Below are positions 50,201-62,200 of a stretch of 64,000 nt of DNA, piece after piece; the first letter of the stretch is position 1; every line of letters begins with the position of its first letter. The notes under the pieces are model-generated. The model was not told where the DNA came from and ran no database searches. It saw only the letters and a list, made by a program, of their open reading frames with translations. The translations under genes were made by a program, and so were the position numbers. This DNA is from Nectonema munidae (Eukaryota > Nematomorpha > Nectonematoida > Nectonematidae): NCBI GenBank assembly GCA_030549495.1, contig JAUIRK010000988.1, positions 62,001 through 126,000 of the forward strand, in the 5' to 3' direction.

Positions 50201-53200
50201 ACACTTATAAATATTTTCAAATTCTAAATGCAAAAACAAACCATAAATGAAATAGGCATTGTTGATTTTTTATAAAAGCGTGTATATTTCATGTAAAATT
50301 TTAATTAATGTTCTCGGGGACAGATTTTAAAAATAAACCGCAAATTTGTTTTACATTGATTAGCATTTTTAAATTCTAAATGCAAAAAGAATTTATAAAT
50401 GAAATTGCGATTGTTGATTTGTTATAATAATGTGTATATTCCATGTAAAATTTGAATGAATGTTTTCAGAGACAGATTTTAGAAGTAAACCGCAGATTTG
50501 TTACACACTAATATGTATTTTAAATTTCTAAATTCCAAAAATAAGTCCAAAAATGAAATCAGTATGCTCGATTTGATATAAAAAATATATTTCATGTAAA
50601 ATTTGAAAGTATATTTTATTAGATATATTTCTCATTAATCAAAATTTTGATTGACATTTCCCAAAAATTAACCATGATTATGAAAAAAATTAAACTATAA
50701 AGTGTTATGTCTTCAAAACTGTATATATTTATAAATTTTCAAACGAGTATATAATATAGAACCAAGGTTATACGCTTAATTAGAGATACCGTCAGAATTT
50801 TACTGAAAAAGTTTAACTTTTGATTTTGATTGACAGATTTAGACATGAAAAGGTGATTCAACTGCCATGAATATGGTATCAAAAGATGCAGCTATCAATT
50901 TTAGGAAATGTCACGAAGTATGGTAGCAAAAGATGTAGTCAATTTGGTACAAGAGAAATTTTAGTTAAGGGGGGCTAAAATAGCCCCTCGTCACTGATAG
51001 GGTTAAAAACTTAGTCAGGGTGATTCAGATTTTTCAATATAAGCCTATTTTTTGTGCCCCCTCCCCCATGTACTTCGCTCTGGCTACGCCACTGTACGCT
51101 TAACTAGAGATACTGTCAGAATTTTGATTTAAATGTCTTTTAGATTTCGTTTAAAAGTTTTGGACTTTATAATTGTATTGAACGTCTTTCTATCGGTTTT
51201 TAATATTCCCATTTAACTTTTTTTTTTTATTTTTTTCTTTTTTTATTTTTTAAGATTTTTTTATATCTTAACAAAATTGTTTTTTTTTGTGGGGGGGGTT
51301 AAAAAAATTAATCTGGTTTTTTCTATTTTTTTATATTATCTGTTTTTTTTTTCTCCTCCCTCCCCCTCTTTCTTCTCTCTGCGCCCCTTTCCGCTTTACT
51401 TTAGAAATTTTGGAAATTTTGTTGTTTAGGTTTTTTTGGTTTTGTTTTGTAGATTTAGACATTAAGAGATGATTCTACTACCCTGAATATGGTATCATCA
51501 TATACAGCAATCACTTTTAAGATATTTCCCAAAAGATGTGGTAAAAAAGATTGAATAATTTTTTTAGAAGAAAAATTTAGTTAAGGGGGGGGGAAGAGAA
51601 TTTAAATAGTTTATTATGATTTTTCTTTTTCACCCTTTTTTTTGTGCTTCTCTCCTCCTTCCTCCTTTTGGCCCCCCCCCCGGCCCCTTTCCAAGATATA
51701 CTGATAAATTTTTTTGTTAAAGATTTTTTGGTTTTATTTTGAAAGATTTTTACAGAAAAAAGGAATTTAACTTCCATGAATGTGGTTTCAAAATTTGGAG
51801 ATTTTAATTTTTTAAATTGCTAAAAAAATTTGGGAGAAAAAGAGATGGAAATTTTTTTAAAAAGGAATTTTATTTATTGGGGGGGGGGGGAAAAAAAATC
51901 AATTTAGTGCGTCTTGTCTCTTTTTTTTCATTTTTTTTTTGTTTTCCTTCCCCTCTCCTCTTTGCCCTCGCCTCGCCACTCTTCTCTTGACTTGATGTTA
52001 TGATTTTTTTTAATTTTTATTGATGATTTTTTTTGATTTCATTGATAGTTTTAAAGATGTTAGAGTTTTTTTAATTTGTTTTTATAAGATGTAACAATTA
52101 ATTTTTTTGAATTATTTGAAATATTAGGGTATAAGATTTAGAGGTGGTGGTGGATGAGGAAAAATATAAATTTGGGTGGGGGGGGAGAAGAGATATAGGT
52201 GGGTGGGTTGGTTCTCTCTTATTCCTCTTTTTTTGTCCTTTTTCCCTCCCTCTCCTCCCCTCTCCCCCCGCCGCTGGCCGCTTTATTGGAGATGCTGGAA
52301 GATTTTTGGGGGAAAGGTTGAGTTTTTTTTTTTGTTTTTGGAGGTAGGGAGGGGATAGGGTGCTTTGGCTGCTATGGTTGGTATTGTGGGAGGAAGCTTT
52401 GATTTTTTGGGGAAGGGAGGAGGGAAGAGGAGGGGGGGGGTGGAGTGGGGAGAAGGGAAGTGTGAGGGGGGGGGGGGGGGGGGGTTAAAAAGTGATTGGT
52501 GGTTTTTTTTTTTATTTTTTGTGTTTTTCCTCCCTCTTCTTCTTCTTCGCCGCCCCCTCTCTTGTTGGGGTGTGGGGAGGGAGAAGATGTTTTTTTTTTG
52601 TGGTTTGGAGGATGGAGGGGTGATGGGGGGGGATGGGGGGGGGAAGTTTATTTGGATGGGAGAGGGGGGAGGAGGGGGGGAGATAGTTGGGAGAAGAGTA
52701 AGTGTTGGGGGGGGGGGGGGGGGGATAAGAGGAAGGGGTGAAATATGTTTTTATATATTTTTTTTTTCCCCCCCCCCTTGTCTTTTTTCCGCCCCCGTCC
52801 TTTGGGGGGTAATTTTGTTGAGAAGATTTTTTTTTTTTTTTTTTGTGATTTGAGGAGAGGAGAGGGTTGGGGATGAGGGGGTAAGAAGGGGGAGATATTT
52901 TGGGAGGAGGGGAGGGGGGGGGGGGAGGGGGGGGGGAAGGGGGGAGAGAGGGAGAGGGGGGGGGGGGGGGGGAGAAAAGGAGAGGGGGGGTAATATTTTT
53001 TTTTTTTTTTTTTTTTTCCCCCCTTCTCTTGCCCGGCCGCCCGGTGCGGGGGGGGGGTGGGGTGTGAGGATTTGTTTTTTGTTTTTTGTTTTGGTGTAAG
53101 GGGGGTGGGGGGGGAGGGGGGAGGGTGAACATCTACCATTGTGATGTAGTGTGTAATTTCCTGCCGTTGGATACATAAAATCATTCTCAAGCATATTGAT

Positions 53201-56200
53201 GCTTTTAAAGACAGTGAGTTTATAGTCAGATAGTATTATCATTTATCATTCTTGTTTATAGAATCTTCCAGACATTTGTGTTTAGATTTAAAACGTGTTT
53301 AAGTATTTGAAGCATTGCGCGTTTTTTACAGTGCACTAGAATTATTAATTTTGACCTGTGATAAGGGTTAATTTCTTCTTCTTCCTTGCTTACTCCTGAG
53401 AAAAAAAGAAACTAACCTCTTATCGTGGGTTAAAATTAATGATTCAATTCAAATGGATTTAAATTGAAGCCAACCTTAAACGATAAAAGGTTAAATTGTA
53501 TTTAAATTCTAAACTAGTGGGATAGTTATTAATTTCATCTATCTAACAGATCATCTATCTAAACAGAAATTAATTTGCAAGTGACTTAAAAATATTCAAA
53601 ATGTTTACAATCATTCGATTCAAGTGGATTAAAAAAATAAAACAAGTAAATATGGATTTTTTAATACGACTTTAACAAAAACAAAATACTTTATGATTAT
53701 AAAATCGCTCACCTTGTCTTTTAGTGTAACATTTTCCTACAGTCGGTGGTATAAATGCACCTGCTAACATCAGTTTTGAACCTTCTTTAATAATTTCCAA
53801 TTCTTGAATTTCTATTTCTAAAAATGAATTTCAAAATTATTTAAGAAAAGTTGTATTGTGTTATATAAGAGCGTGTTTGCTGACTTATTTCATTCCTTTC
53901 TCCCCCTTATCAACTTTCAACATTCTGATTGCGTGTTATCTGCCTATATATGTATACAAATTGGGTCTACTTCGTTTTTACGCATAATAATTTAAAGTTC
54001 ATATGATTTAGCAAGTATGAAACATTGACGATGAATTGATCGTTTTGGAATTAGTCATAGAAGTAATATTGAAAAAATCGAATTAATTGAAAAGTAAAAT
54101 ATAAACAATTTATATTAACTTTGTGAAAAAAAAACAAAATATATCTTTTTCAAAAATGGAATATAAATATTATACTAAAAGATAATGATATAAGGAAAAG
54201 TTTACAAAATTGTAAAAAAGTGTCATCTCAATCTTGAATCTTTATTGGAAAGTATGATATTGAACTTAGGGAACTACTATACACTAAAAAAGAGTAGTAC
54301 TTCAGATGCGTACAATAATGTGAGTAAATAGTCCTTGTGTGATAGAAGTACTACACTGCATAGGCATTCATTCTCAAAGCTCTAAAACAGGGAAGGGAAA
54401 CATGTCGCATGTTGGGCATCAACTGTGGTATTTTACGATCTTTCATTTTTTATCTTTACTATGTTTCAGATGCTCGAAATGAAATGTCTGAAGATTTCGT
54501 AAAATCTCTTTTTGAGAAGAGGAATAATTTGGAAAAAGACGGCAGAATATCCCAGTATTCGTGAAAATCCACAACGATGATTTTCTCCTTTTCCTAAGCA
54601 TAGTGTTAGGAAGTCTTCCTTCGTACTTGGCTAAAATGAACACTTCGCTTATAGCACCCTTTACAAACGAGAACTTGGAGGACCAATTGAAGAACCGTTG
54701 TGTTAGAACACTGTATGAAAAGCTTTACTACTCGTAAAGCTCTAAAAGCGTAAAGTATCCACTCGTCTGTATTGCATATTTAAAAATGTTATATTTTCCT
54801 TGTCTATACAACTGTTCTTTTCTATACAAATTGTATTTCTTTACTTAGAACTTGAATGATTTACGTACAATTCATTTCAACATCAACTCACATTTGATCA
54901 ATCATACCAACTCAACTAAATCGCTCTTGTTTGACTACCAACTCTCCTCACTAGTGCATCTACTTTGCTATATCTATCGACTTCTATTTGAAATTATACA
55001 AAAAAAAATGGTGTTTAAAGAACTAAAAACTTAATAAATAACGAAAAAACTAACGAATCAGATAAAAACAAACTTTATAACTCACAAAGTAGCGAACTCG
55101 CAAAAAGATAGGTGGGCAGCATTTCGCAAAATTTTCCAAGACTTAAATTTAAACTGTGGATTTTTTTTGAATTCTGACAATGCATTTGCACTCAATGAAA
55201 CTTGTAGAGTAAAGTGCTGCTTCTAGAGTAGGTATACAATCAAAAATTTTTAGCCTTGAAAACAGTCAAAATACGATTCAAATCTAAGTATAGTCATGAT
55301 TGAGCCTTTAATTAAGTTTATGTTGATATAGGGAGGGGTAATTATATATGTTTGAGATGAGTTAACTTTTTTTAAAAATGGGATATTAAATTACCTAAAA
55401 AAATTGATTCCAAATTTAAATATAAAGAAAAATTATCTAGTTTACACATCAAAATCTAAATATGAAAAACGAATTTTGACATTATGTTCTATTTTAATTA
55501 ATCGAAGGTATATCATGTTTTTTTCTCTTCCCACAGATGTTTAAAACCTACAGTTTATCGGTATCCATTTACCCTTTATCTACCAGTCAAATCAGTCGTC
55601 GTTATTCAATTTCTATTGATTTCAATTAAAAACTGGACATTGTCTGTGGTCCATTTTTGTGCTATTAAACGTATTTTTTTGGAGATAAGGCATCTGTTGA
55701 AACAAAAATAAGATAATAAAAATTTTCAATTGATGAATAATTTCATTCTAAGAACTTGAAAATTTTAACTTTTAAATGAATGCATTCCTAAACAACCAAA
55801 CACATCTATACAAAAAATGTATAAAAAATTACGCAAGTTTCCTGTGTATTTTAAATCATATTCCACTTTTGGTTCTAAAGAAGACGAAACTTTGCAATTT
55901 AAACACGACAACTGGAATATCTTTTCTGTTATCGATATATTCTTTGAAGTTGTCCCTGTTTTTTTATATATGTTTTTTATTTTCATTTTTACCAATTCAG
56001 TCATGTATTTAATGGGCGAATTAAAAATGGAAGATGTATTGACTAAGGAACGATTTGGATCAAATCGTTCCTTAGTTCAATACTGATTTCCATTTTCATT
56101 TTCAGAGGAGAAGATGGATTAGAAATGAAGGAGAAGACATTTTAAATTTATCGTTATCAAAGATTTCATTAGTCATAATAAAATCATGCAAATTTCTTCT

Positions 56201-59200
56201 GATTAATTTTTGTCATTTTTAGTTAAAAAAACTCAATTTTTAATAGAAAGATTGCGTTTTATATGGCGTGAGAATCGTAAATTCCAAAATCTTTTTCGAA
56301 GTAATAATATGGCATCATCAAAAAACATTATCTTACACTCGGAATTTTTAACACCTTCTGAATTGGAATTTTTGATTTATAAAACTTCTTATGACGATTT
56401 CGTTCCAAGTAAAGTGTTTTTTTCGATTAACTAGTTATAATATCATTATTACTTCATTTCAGGTATGAACATGACAGATATATACCATATCATTTTATGC
56501 CAAAATATCCTTAAACTATAATGTTTCTTGTTACACTCGCGGTGGTAAGATATCATAGGCTTTGTTTTACTTTATTTTATATCCTAAAAAATTATATATT
56601 GTTACTAGTTAATCGAAAATAACACTTTACTTGAAACGAAATCGTCAGAAGAAGTTTTATAAGTCAATAATTCCAATTCACAAGGTGTTAAAAATTCCGA
56701 GTGTAAGATAATGTTTTTTGATGATGCCATATTATTACTTCGAAAAAGATTTTGGAATTTACGATTCTCACGCCATATAAAACGCAATCTTTCTATTAAA
56801 AATTGAGTTTTTTTAACTAAAAATGACAAAAATTAATCAGAAGAAATTTGCATGATTTTATTATGACCTGAATGGAAATCTTTGATAACAATAAATTTGA
56901 AAATGTCTTCTCCTTCATTTCTAAATTCCATCTTCTCCTCTGGAAAATGAAAAATGGAAAATGTCAGTATTGAACTAAGGAACGATTTGGGTCCAAATCG
57001 TTCCATAGTTCAATACTGACATCTTCCAATTTTTTATTAATTCAGCCCATTAGAATACATGGACTGAATTGGTAAAAAATGGAAAATGTGAAAGAAAACG
57101 ATATATAAAAAAAGCAGGGACAACTTCAAAGAATATATCGATAACAGAAAAGATATTCCAGTTGTCGTGTTTAAATTGCAAATTTTTCCGTCTTATTTAA
57201 AAACAAAAGTGGAAAATGATTAGCTTCAGATCGAAAGCGAATTTGGATTGAGCCGTTGGGAAATGTCAGTATTGAACTAAGGAACGATTTGGAATTCTCA
57301 GGTATCGCTAAATTTTGGAAAATTGATCAGGAGAAAAGTGAGAAGAAAGTCTTACGTTGGCATTTGTAATTCACGCGTGCAATGCCAGAGTCACACATAC
57401 AAAAATACTCATGATTGTCGTAATCTTTTATATCTTTTGTGTTTCCGTTGCAGGTCTCTGAAAATAAAAATAAAAGATACAACAAACATATAGAAAACGC
57501 GTCAAAGACGTGTGAGAAAGACAAGTTTCGAACTCGCTGTCAACGGACCCACCGACCTTGCTCTTCTTTCGTCCGAAAAACGCAATAAAATGACACTGTC
57601 GAAAGCATTCGAAAATTAGCGAGTTATAGTTTTTATTAATAATCTTATTAGGGTTGCAGATTTCAAAGAACTTATCTGTACAAATTTATAAAAAGCTGAC
57701 ACAAAAAGCACTTCGGCAAAAACTTCTTTTCAAACAGTATCAACGACTGGAACAGCCTTCCCGCGTATGTAGTGAACTCTCCTAATTTAAACATCTTCAA
57801 GCAACGTCTTGAATACTCTTTCCTAGCTTAGTAACTTGGAATATCCTAGTTTTCTTATATTAATCTTTTTTCCATAATTGTCACTTATACTATTCTAGAT
57901 CAGTTTAGTTATTCTTTTTCTTTTCATTGATGCGATCATTACAAGCAAATTTGTTTTTCTATTCGCTTAATAAATTATGTTATGTTACTCCGTCAAGGAT
58001 GTTATTTAATAACTATGGGGAGACAGAAGTGTAAAATTCTTGTGTAGATCAGTTTTTAATGACTCTATCTTATGGAGGTATTGGCATCGGGTTGAACGTT
58101 GCCTCATTCAAATATAATTAATTATTTTCGTTTTACTAATGTCTAGAGAAGTCAACTTTATCACATATATTGGACTAAAAATATCTCATCTCAAATATGC
58201 ATTCCTCATCATCTTTAACTTGTAAAATATATTTTAAAAAATGAAGTTTTTTAATGATTTTGTCTCCGCGCTAAATAATAACCTGCAATCACTTCAAAAT
58301 TATGTAGAATGGGAAAATTTTTGTTTGTTTTTGCTAAATTGTCCGAGCAAACAAATTTAAAAAGGTTAGATTTTTGAAAATATATTTTATAAATAAGATA
58401 TCATTAGAAAACATCTTTAATAAATCGGCTAGCGTCCGTCTGTCGCTGGAGGCATTTCGAGTGTTTGAAATTATTTTTTTGTGTTTATTTTTATATAATG
58501 CAAAATTTATATTGATCTTATTGATTAATTTTATGGCAATGTACAGTGGTGTGATGATCAGTTATTGATTTTTAGCATAGTTGTATCTTTTCAAGTATAG
58601 AAATTTTATAGATCTATATTTTCTAGATTCTATATAGGTATAGATCTATTTTGCTACTGTATCATATTTTGTTAACTAATTCTAATATTGTGAATTCAAT
58701 GGTCATGATATTTTTTGATCAACCTTTTGTCGCTTGACTAGAAACTAACACTTTACCAATGATACTATGTTTCGACCACCGGACAGACTAGTATTTGCAT
58801 ATTTTACTAATTTATTTTTTGTCTCTTATTTAATATTTTTCTTCTTTATCGAATTTAAAATTGTAAAAAGTTTCCTACAGACTATAGGATAAGTAGTTTA
58901 AAAATGTCAGTGCTCCTCATTTTGCGATGACAATATTATCGTTTGAAAAATTGCGACAAATACTGTCATGATAAGGGGAATTATGGAGAGAAAAATTTTT
59001 CTCTAAGAAACATGGAAATTTAATGAAAGTTCAAGTTAAAATTTCTCACCTAGGCAATCGACGAACTGGTAACGGTAATCAAGAGAGCAGTGACATTTAT
59101 ATACACCGATTGTTCGATGACAATGGGAATGTACTTCACACGTTCGAGAGGTAATAGTTGGACAGAAACCTAAATTAATTAAATTAAATCAGGAATAAAA

Positions 59201-62200
59201 AAGCTTATTTTCTAGTTACGTATGCAAGTTCTTTCATGATATGAATAATATGCATATTCTCCTTTGCAATAGCAAGCGAATCCTGTTTTTGTTTCCACAC
59301 ACTCTGAACCTCCTGAGCACGTTGAATTTTCTGGCACATATGTGCATAAATGATTCTCTAATTTTGAAAAAAAAAATGAAATCGTTTTAGAGAATAAAAT
59401 AACTTTGATAAAAAAGCAGCTTTATTTTTAATATTTGTCTTATTCTTTGCCAAGCTATGAGTAATATTTGAAGTGGTTGAAGTACTACCATTCACTTTCA
59501 GTTTTCATAAGAATAATGACACATTATAAAAGTTGGCGACGTGAACGTATGCAGAAGTTAGCGTATAAATTATAGGAGTGTGAGCATTGGACTAACGAAA
59601 TTTGTCTTAAGGAAGGTTGATCGGTTTTTAAAAGTAGGATGGAAACCTGTTCAGTCATAATAAATTCATAGACGGTAATAAATTTTCTGACAGAATTAAA
59701 TTCATTTTGCTAATTTTTCTTCTATATAACATTCATATGCTCAATCAACGAAACAAAGAGTAAATTGCTGACTAAGCATGCTAACTAAAAACAAACTCGC
59801 TAAATGAGTAATTTAGTTACTCAATAACTTCTCATTCTCATTGTTGCTATCTTTACTAACACTTTATGTATTACAAATCAAAATGATGGGAATTTTGAAC
59901 TGAATCATATGGTATTATTTTACTGCTACAATTCTTTGAAAAATTAATTAAATCTCAATCTTATGTTAAAATGTCGTTTTTGAAAAACTTAAAATTAAAC
60001 AAACGACTTATCCTTAAAATTAATATGATCTCCTTTTAACACACAAATGTAATTTTTTGTCCATAACTTTGTGTCAATTATTATAGTTTTTAACAATGAA
60101 GCAAGTATAAAAATGCCTTCATACTTCTACCCGCAATCTAATTATATACAGGGCCGGTATTAGTGTTGGCGGGCTCTATACAAAATGGAATGCGCAGGAC
60201 CCAGTGTGGGTAGGTAAAAGACTAAAAATGAGAAATAAGATTTAGGTAAAAAAAAAGGATTTGTTTTATTACTTTTTCATCAACACAAAATAACGATCAA
60301 AGTAACTTTACTTTGCGGACCTTGCCTTTAGCGAAGTCATACAATATATCATCAAAATGAAAAATATGAAGCACGGGGTCCACTGCGGCCGCATAGGTTG
60401 TAGTGGCCTATAGAAGTATATAGGAATCATATAAAAAGCATTTGAAATAATTCAACGCTAATAAAAAGATATACGAATAGTCTTTTAACGATATTATATA
60501 CCAATAGTAGAAGTATATACGAAGCCTTTGAATTGAAAGTCATTATCCTATTATGAAGATATACGAAATAATTTTAAAATTATGATTGACTATAACTTTT
60601 CAATTACAAGTCTAAATTTATAATAATGAATATCAAAAAGTTCGTCTCTACGAGATTTTTAATTGTTTTCAATTAAAAATTGATCCTATTATTATTTGGA
60701 TTTAAAGAATCAAAGATCTTTTATTGCAAAAATAACTTGGTATTATTAGAGATATTTACAATCTTATTACAGATTCGTAATCTACGCATTAAATAGGTCT
60801 AGAATCCGCTTTAAAAAGTTTAATTTTAAAAACAAAAAGGAAGATTTTTTGGGATTTGGCAAACTTCCTAAACCTAACAATTCCGGATTTGGTAAACTTC
60901 CGTTTCAAAACATCACTAGATATGACAATTCTATTAACGGATTCGGTTTCATCGTAATTTATTCAGTCAGAAAAGACTTATTATGTAAAAAATTTTGAAA
61001 GTTTTAATTTTTTGCCGTTTTCAGGTACTAATGGATTGAAAACGATATTAGATTTGGAAAAATCATTGCTCTGTTGAAATCAGCTTGAAAAGTTATATAG
61101 GAATGATCTATCAAATTATACTTAGCTATGGGATTAATATGAAATATTCGAAAAAATCATCGTCTTCCAGATTGCTTGAAAATAATAAGTTTAAAATAAT
61201 TTTTTTTACTGTGCAAATTGTCGGATGTGCAAAAATGTTACTTATTTTTATATCCGTAAGTTTAAATATTTTCTTCTTTGTGCAATATTTCGAAAAGTAT
61301 AATAGATATAAATTGCAAATTCTTAAACGAGTTTAAAAAAATAATGTCTTAATTTTTTTAAATTGTCTATTAAAAAAGAATAAACATTATTTCTCAGTTA
61401 TTTCGCATTTAAATCTTTTTTAATGGAAAACATTTTTTATTCTGAAAACTTAATGTTAATATATTTGATAATGATGGGGTTAAATTTAAAAGTAAAAATA
61501 AATAATAAATTACGAAAATGAAACTAATTTATGGTTTAGGTAATTTTTCATAATAAGGGTAATAAACCCAAATTTTTCCTAATCAATAACAAACTTTCGT
61601 GTGTTTTTAGGATATTACTCAGCTACCGGTGGGCTATTCGGGACCGAAGTTCAGATGAGAAAGAGGAGTAAACTTATCCATCAAAAAGGATTAAAACTTT
61701 TTTATTTATTATTTGAGATATAGCGGATCATGATTCTAGACATGTTTAGACATTTATAGATCATATATATTCAGGAGATTGGCGTATAAGACAATCCTTG
61801 TTTGTCTATGTCAAAAAAAATTTTTTATGATCATTTAGACATTTTTTGGTACTCAGAGAAATAATCAATAACGTAATCAAAAATTGTATTAGAAGTATAT
61901 ACGAATAGTATTAAGAGCAGAGCAGGGCCTTATGCAAAATGGATTGCGCAGGAACCAGTGTGAATAGCGAAAAAGATTAAAACTGATAAGATTTTGAAAA
62001 AAAGGTATTTGTTTTAAATAACATTTCAACATTTACAAATGATTAGATTGGCTTATAAGTAACTGTTGTAAATAAAGTGTCTCACAACATAATTGGAATG
62101 TTGTAGATAAAGTGGTGCCTCACAACATAGATTAAAAGCTCACAATTCACTGGCAATTTACAACTAACCCTCTAACCACAATCACTCTATTTCAATAGTA

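Larger units (their letters stand above)
55853..57222. repeat. Large inverted repeat, arms about 600 bp, 164-bp spacer
   Basis: The left arm (about 55853-56437) and right arm (about 56602-57222) are inverse copies, best conserved next to the spacer and more diverged outward. Each inner arm carries a 74-codon frame (56210-56434 plus; 56605-56829 minus) differing at about seven residues. A ttttag acceptor precedes the frame, and CAAGTAAAGTG, a possible donor, lies near its end. The sequence therefore looks like an exon duplicated in inverse orientation. The product (ERLRFIWRENRKFQNLFRSN...) is not recognised. The outer left arm encodes a hydrophobic segment, FFEVVPVFLYMFFIFIF, possibly a membrane helix. 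Confidence 0.75.

Noticed and set aside
52144-53242. Several frames of 60-206 codons (Pro-rich on minus, Gly/Phe-rich on plus)
   Set aside because: They are translations of G, C and T homopolymers in the degraded repeat, open in several frames at once, with no domain.
61085-61336. 83-codon plus-strand frame with a hydrophobic stretch
   Set aside because: Hydrophobic stretches are common in AT-rich frames; no motif, and it lies within an intron of the EGF gene on the other strand.
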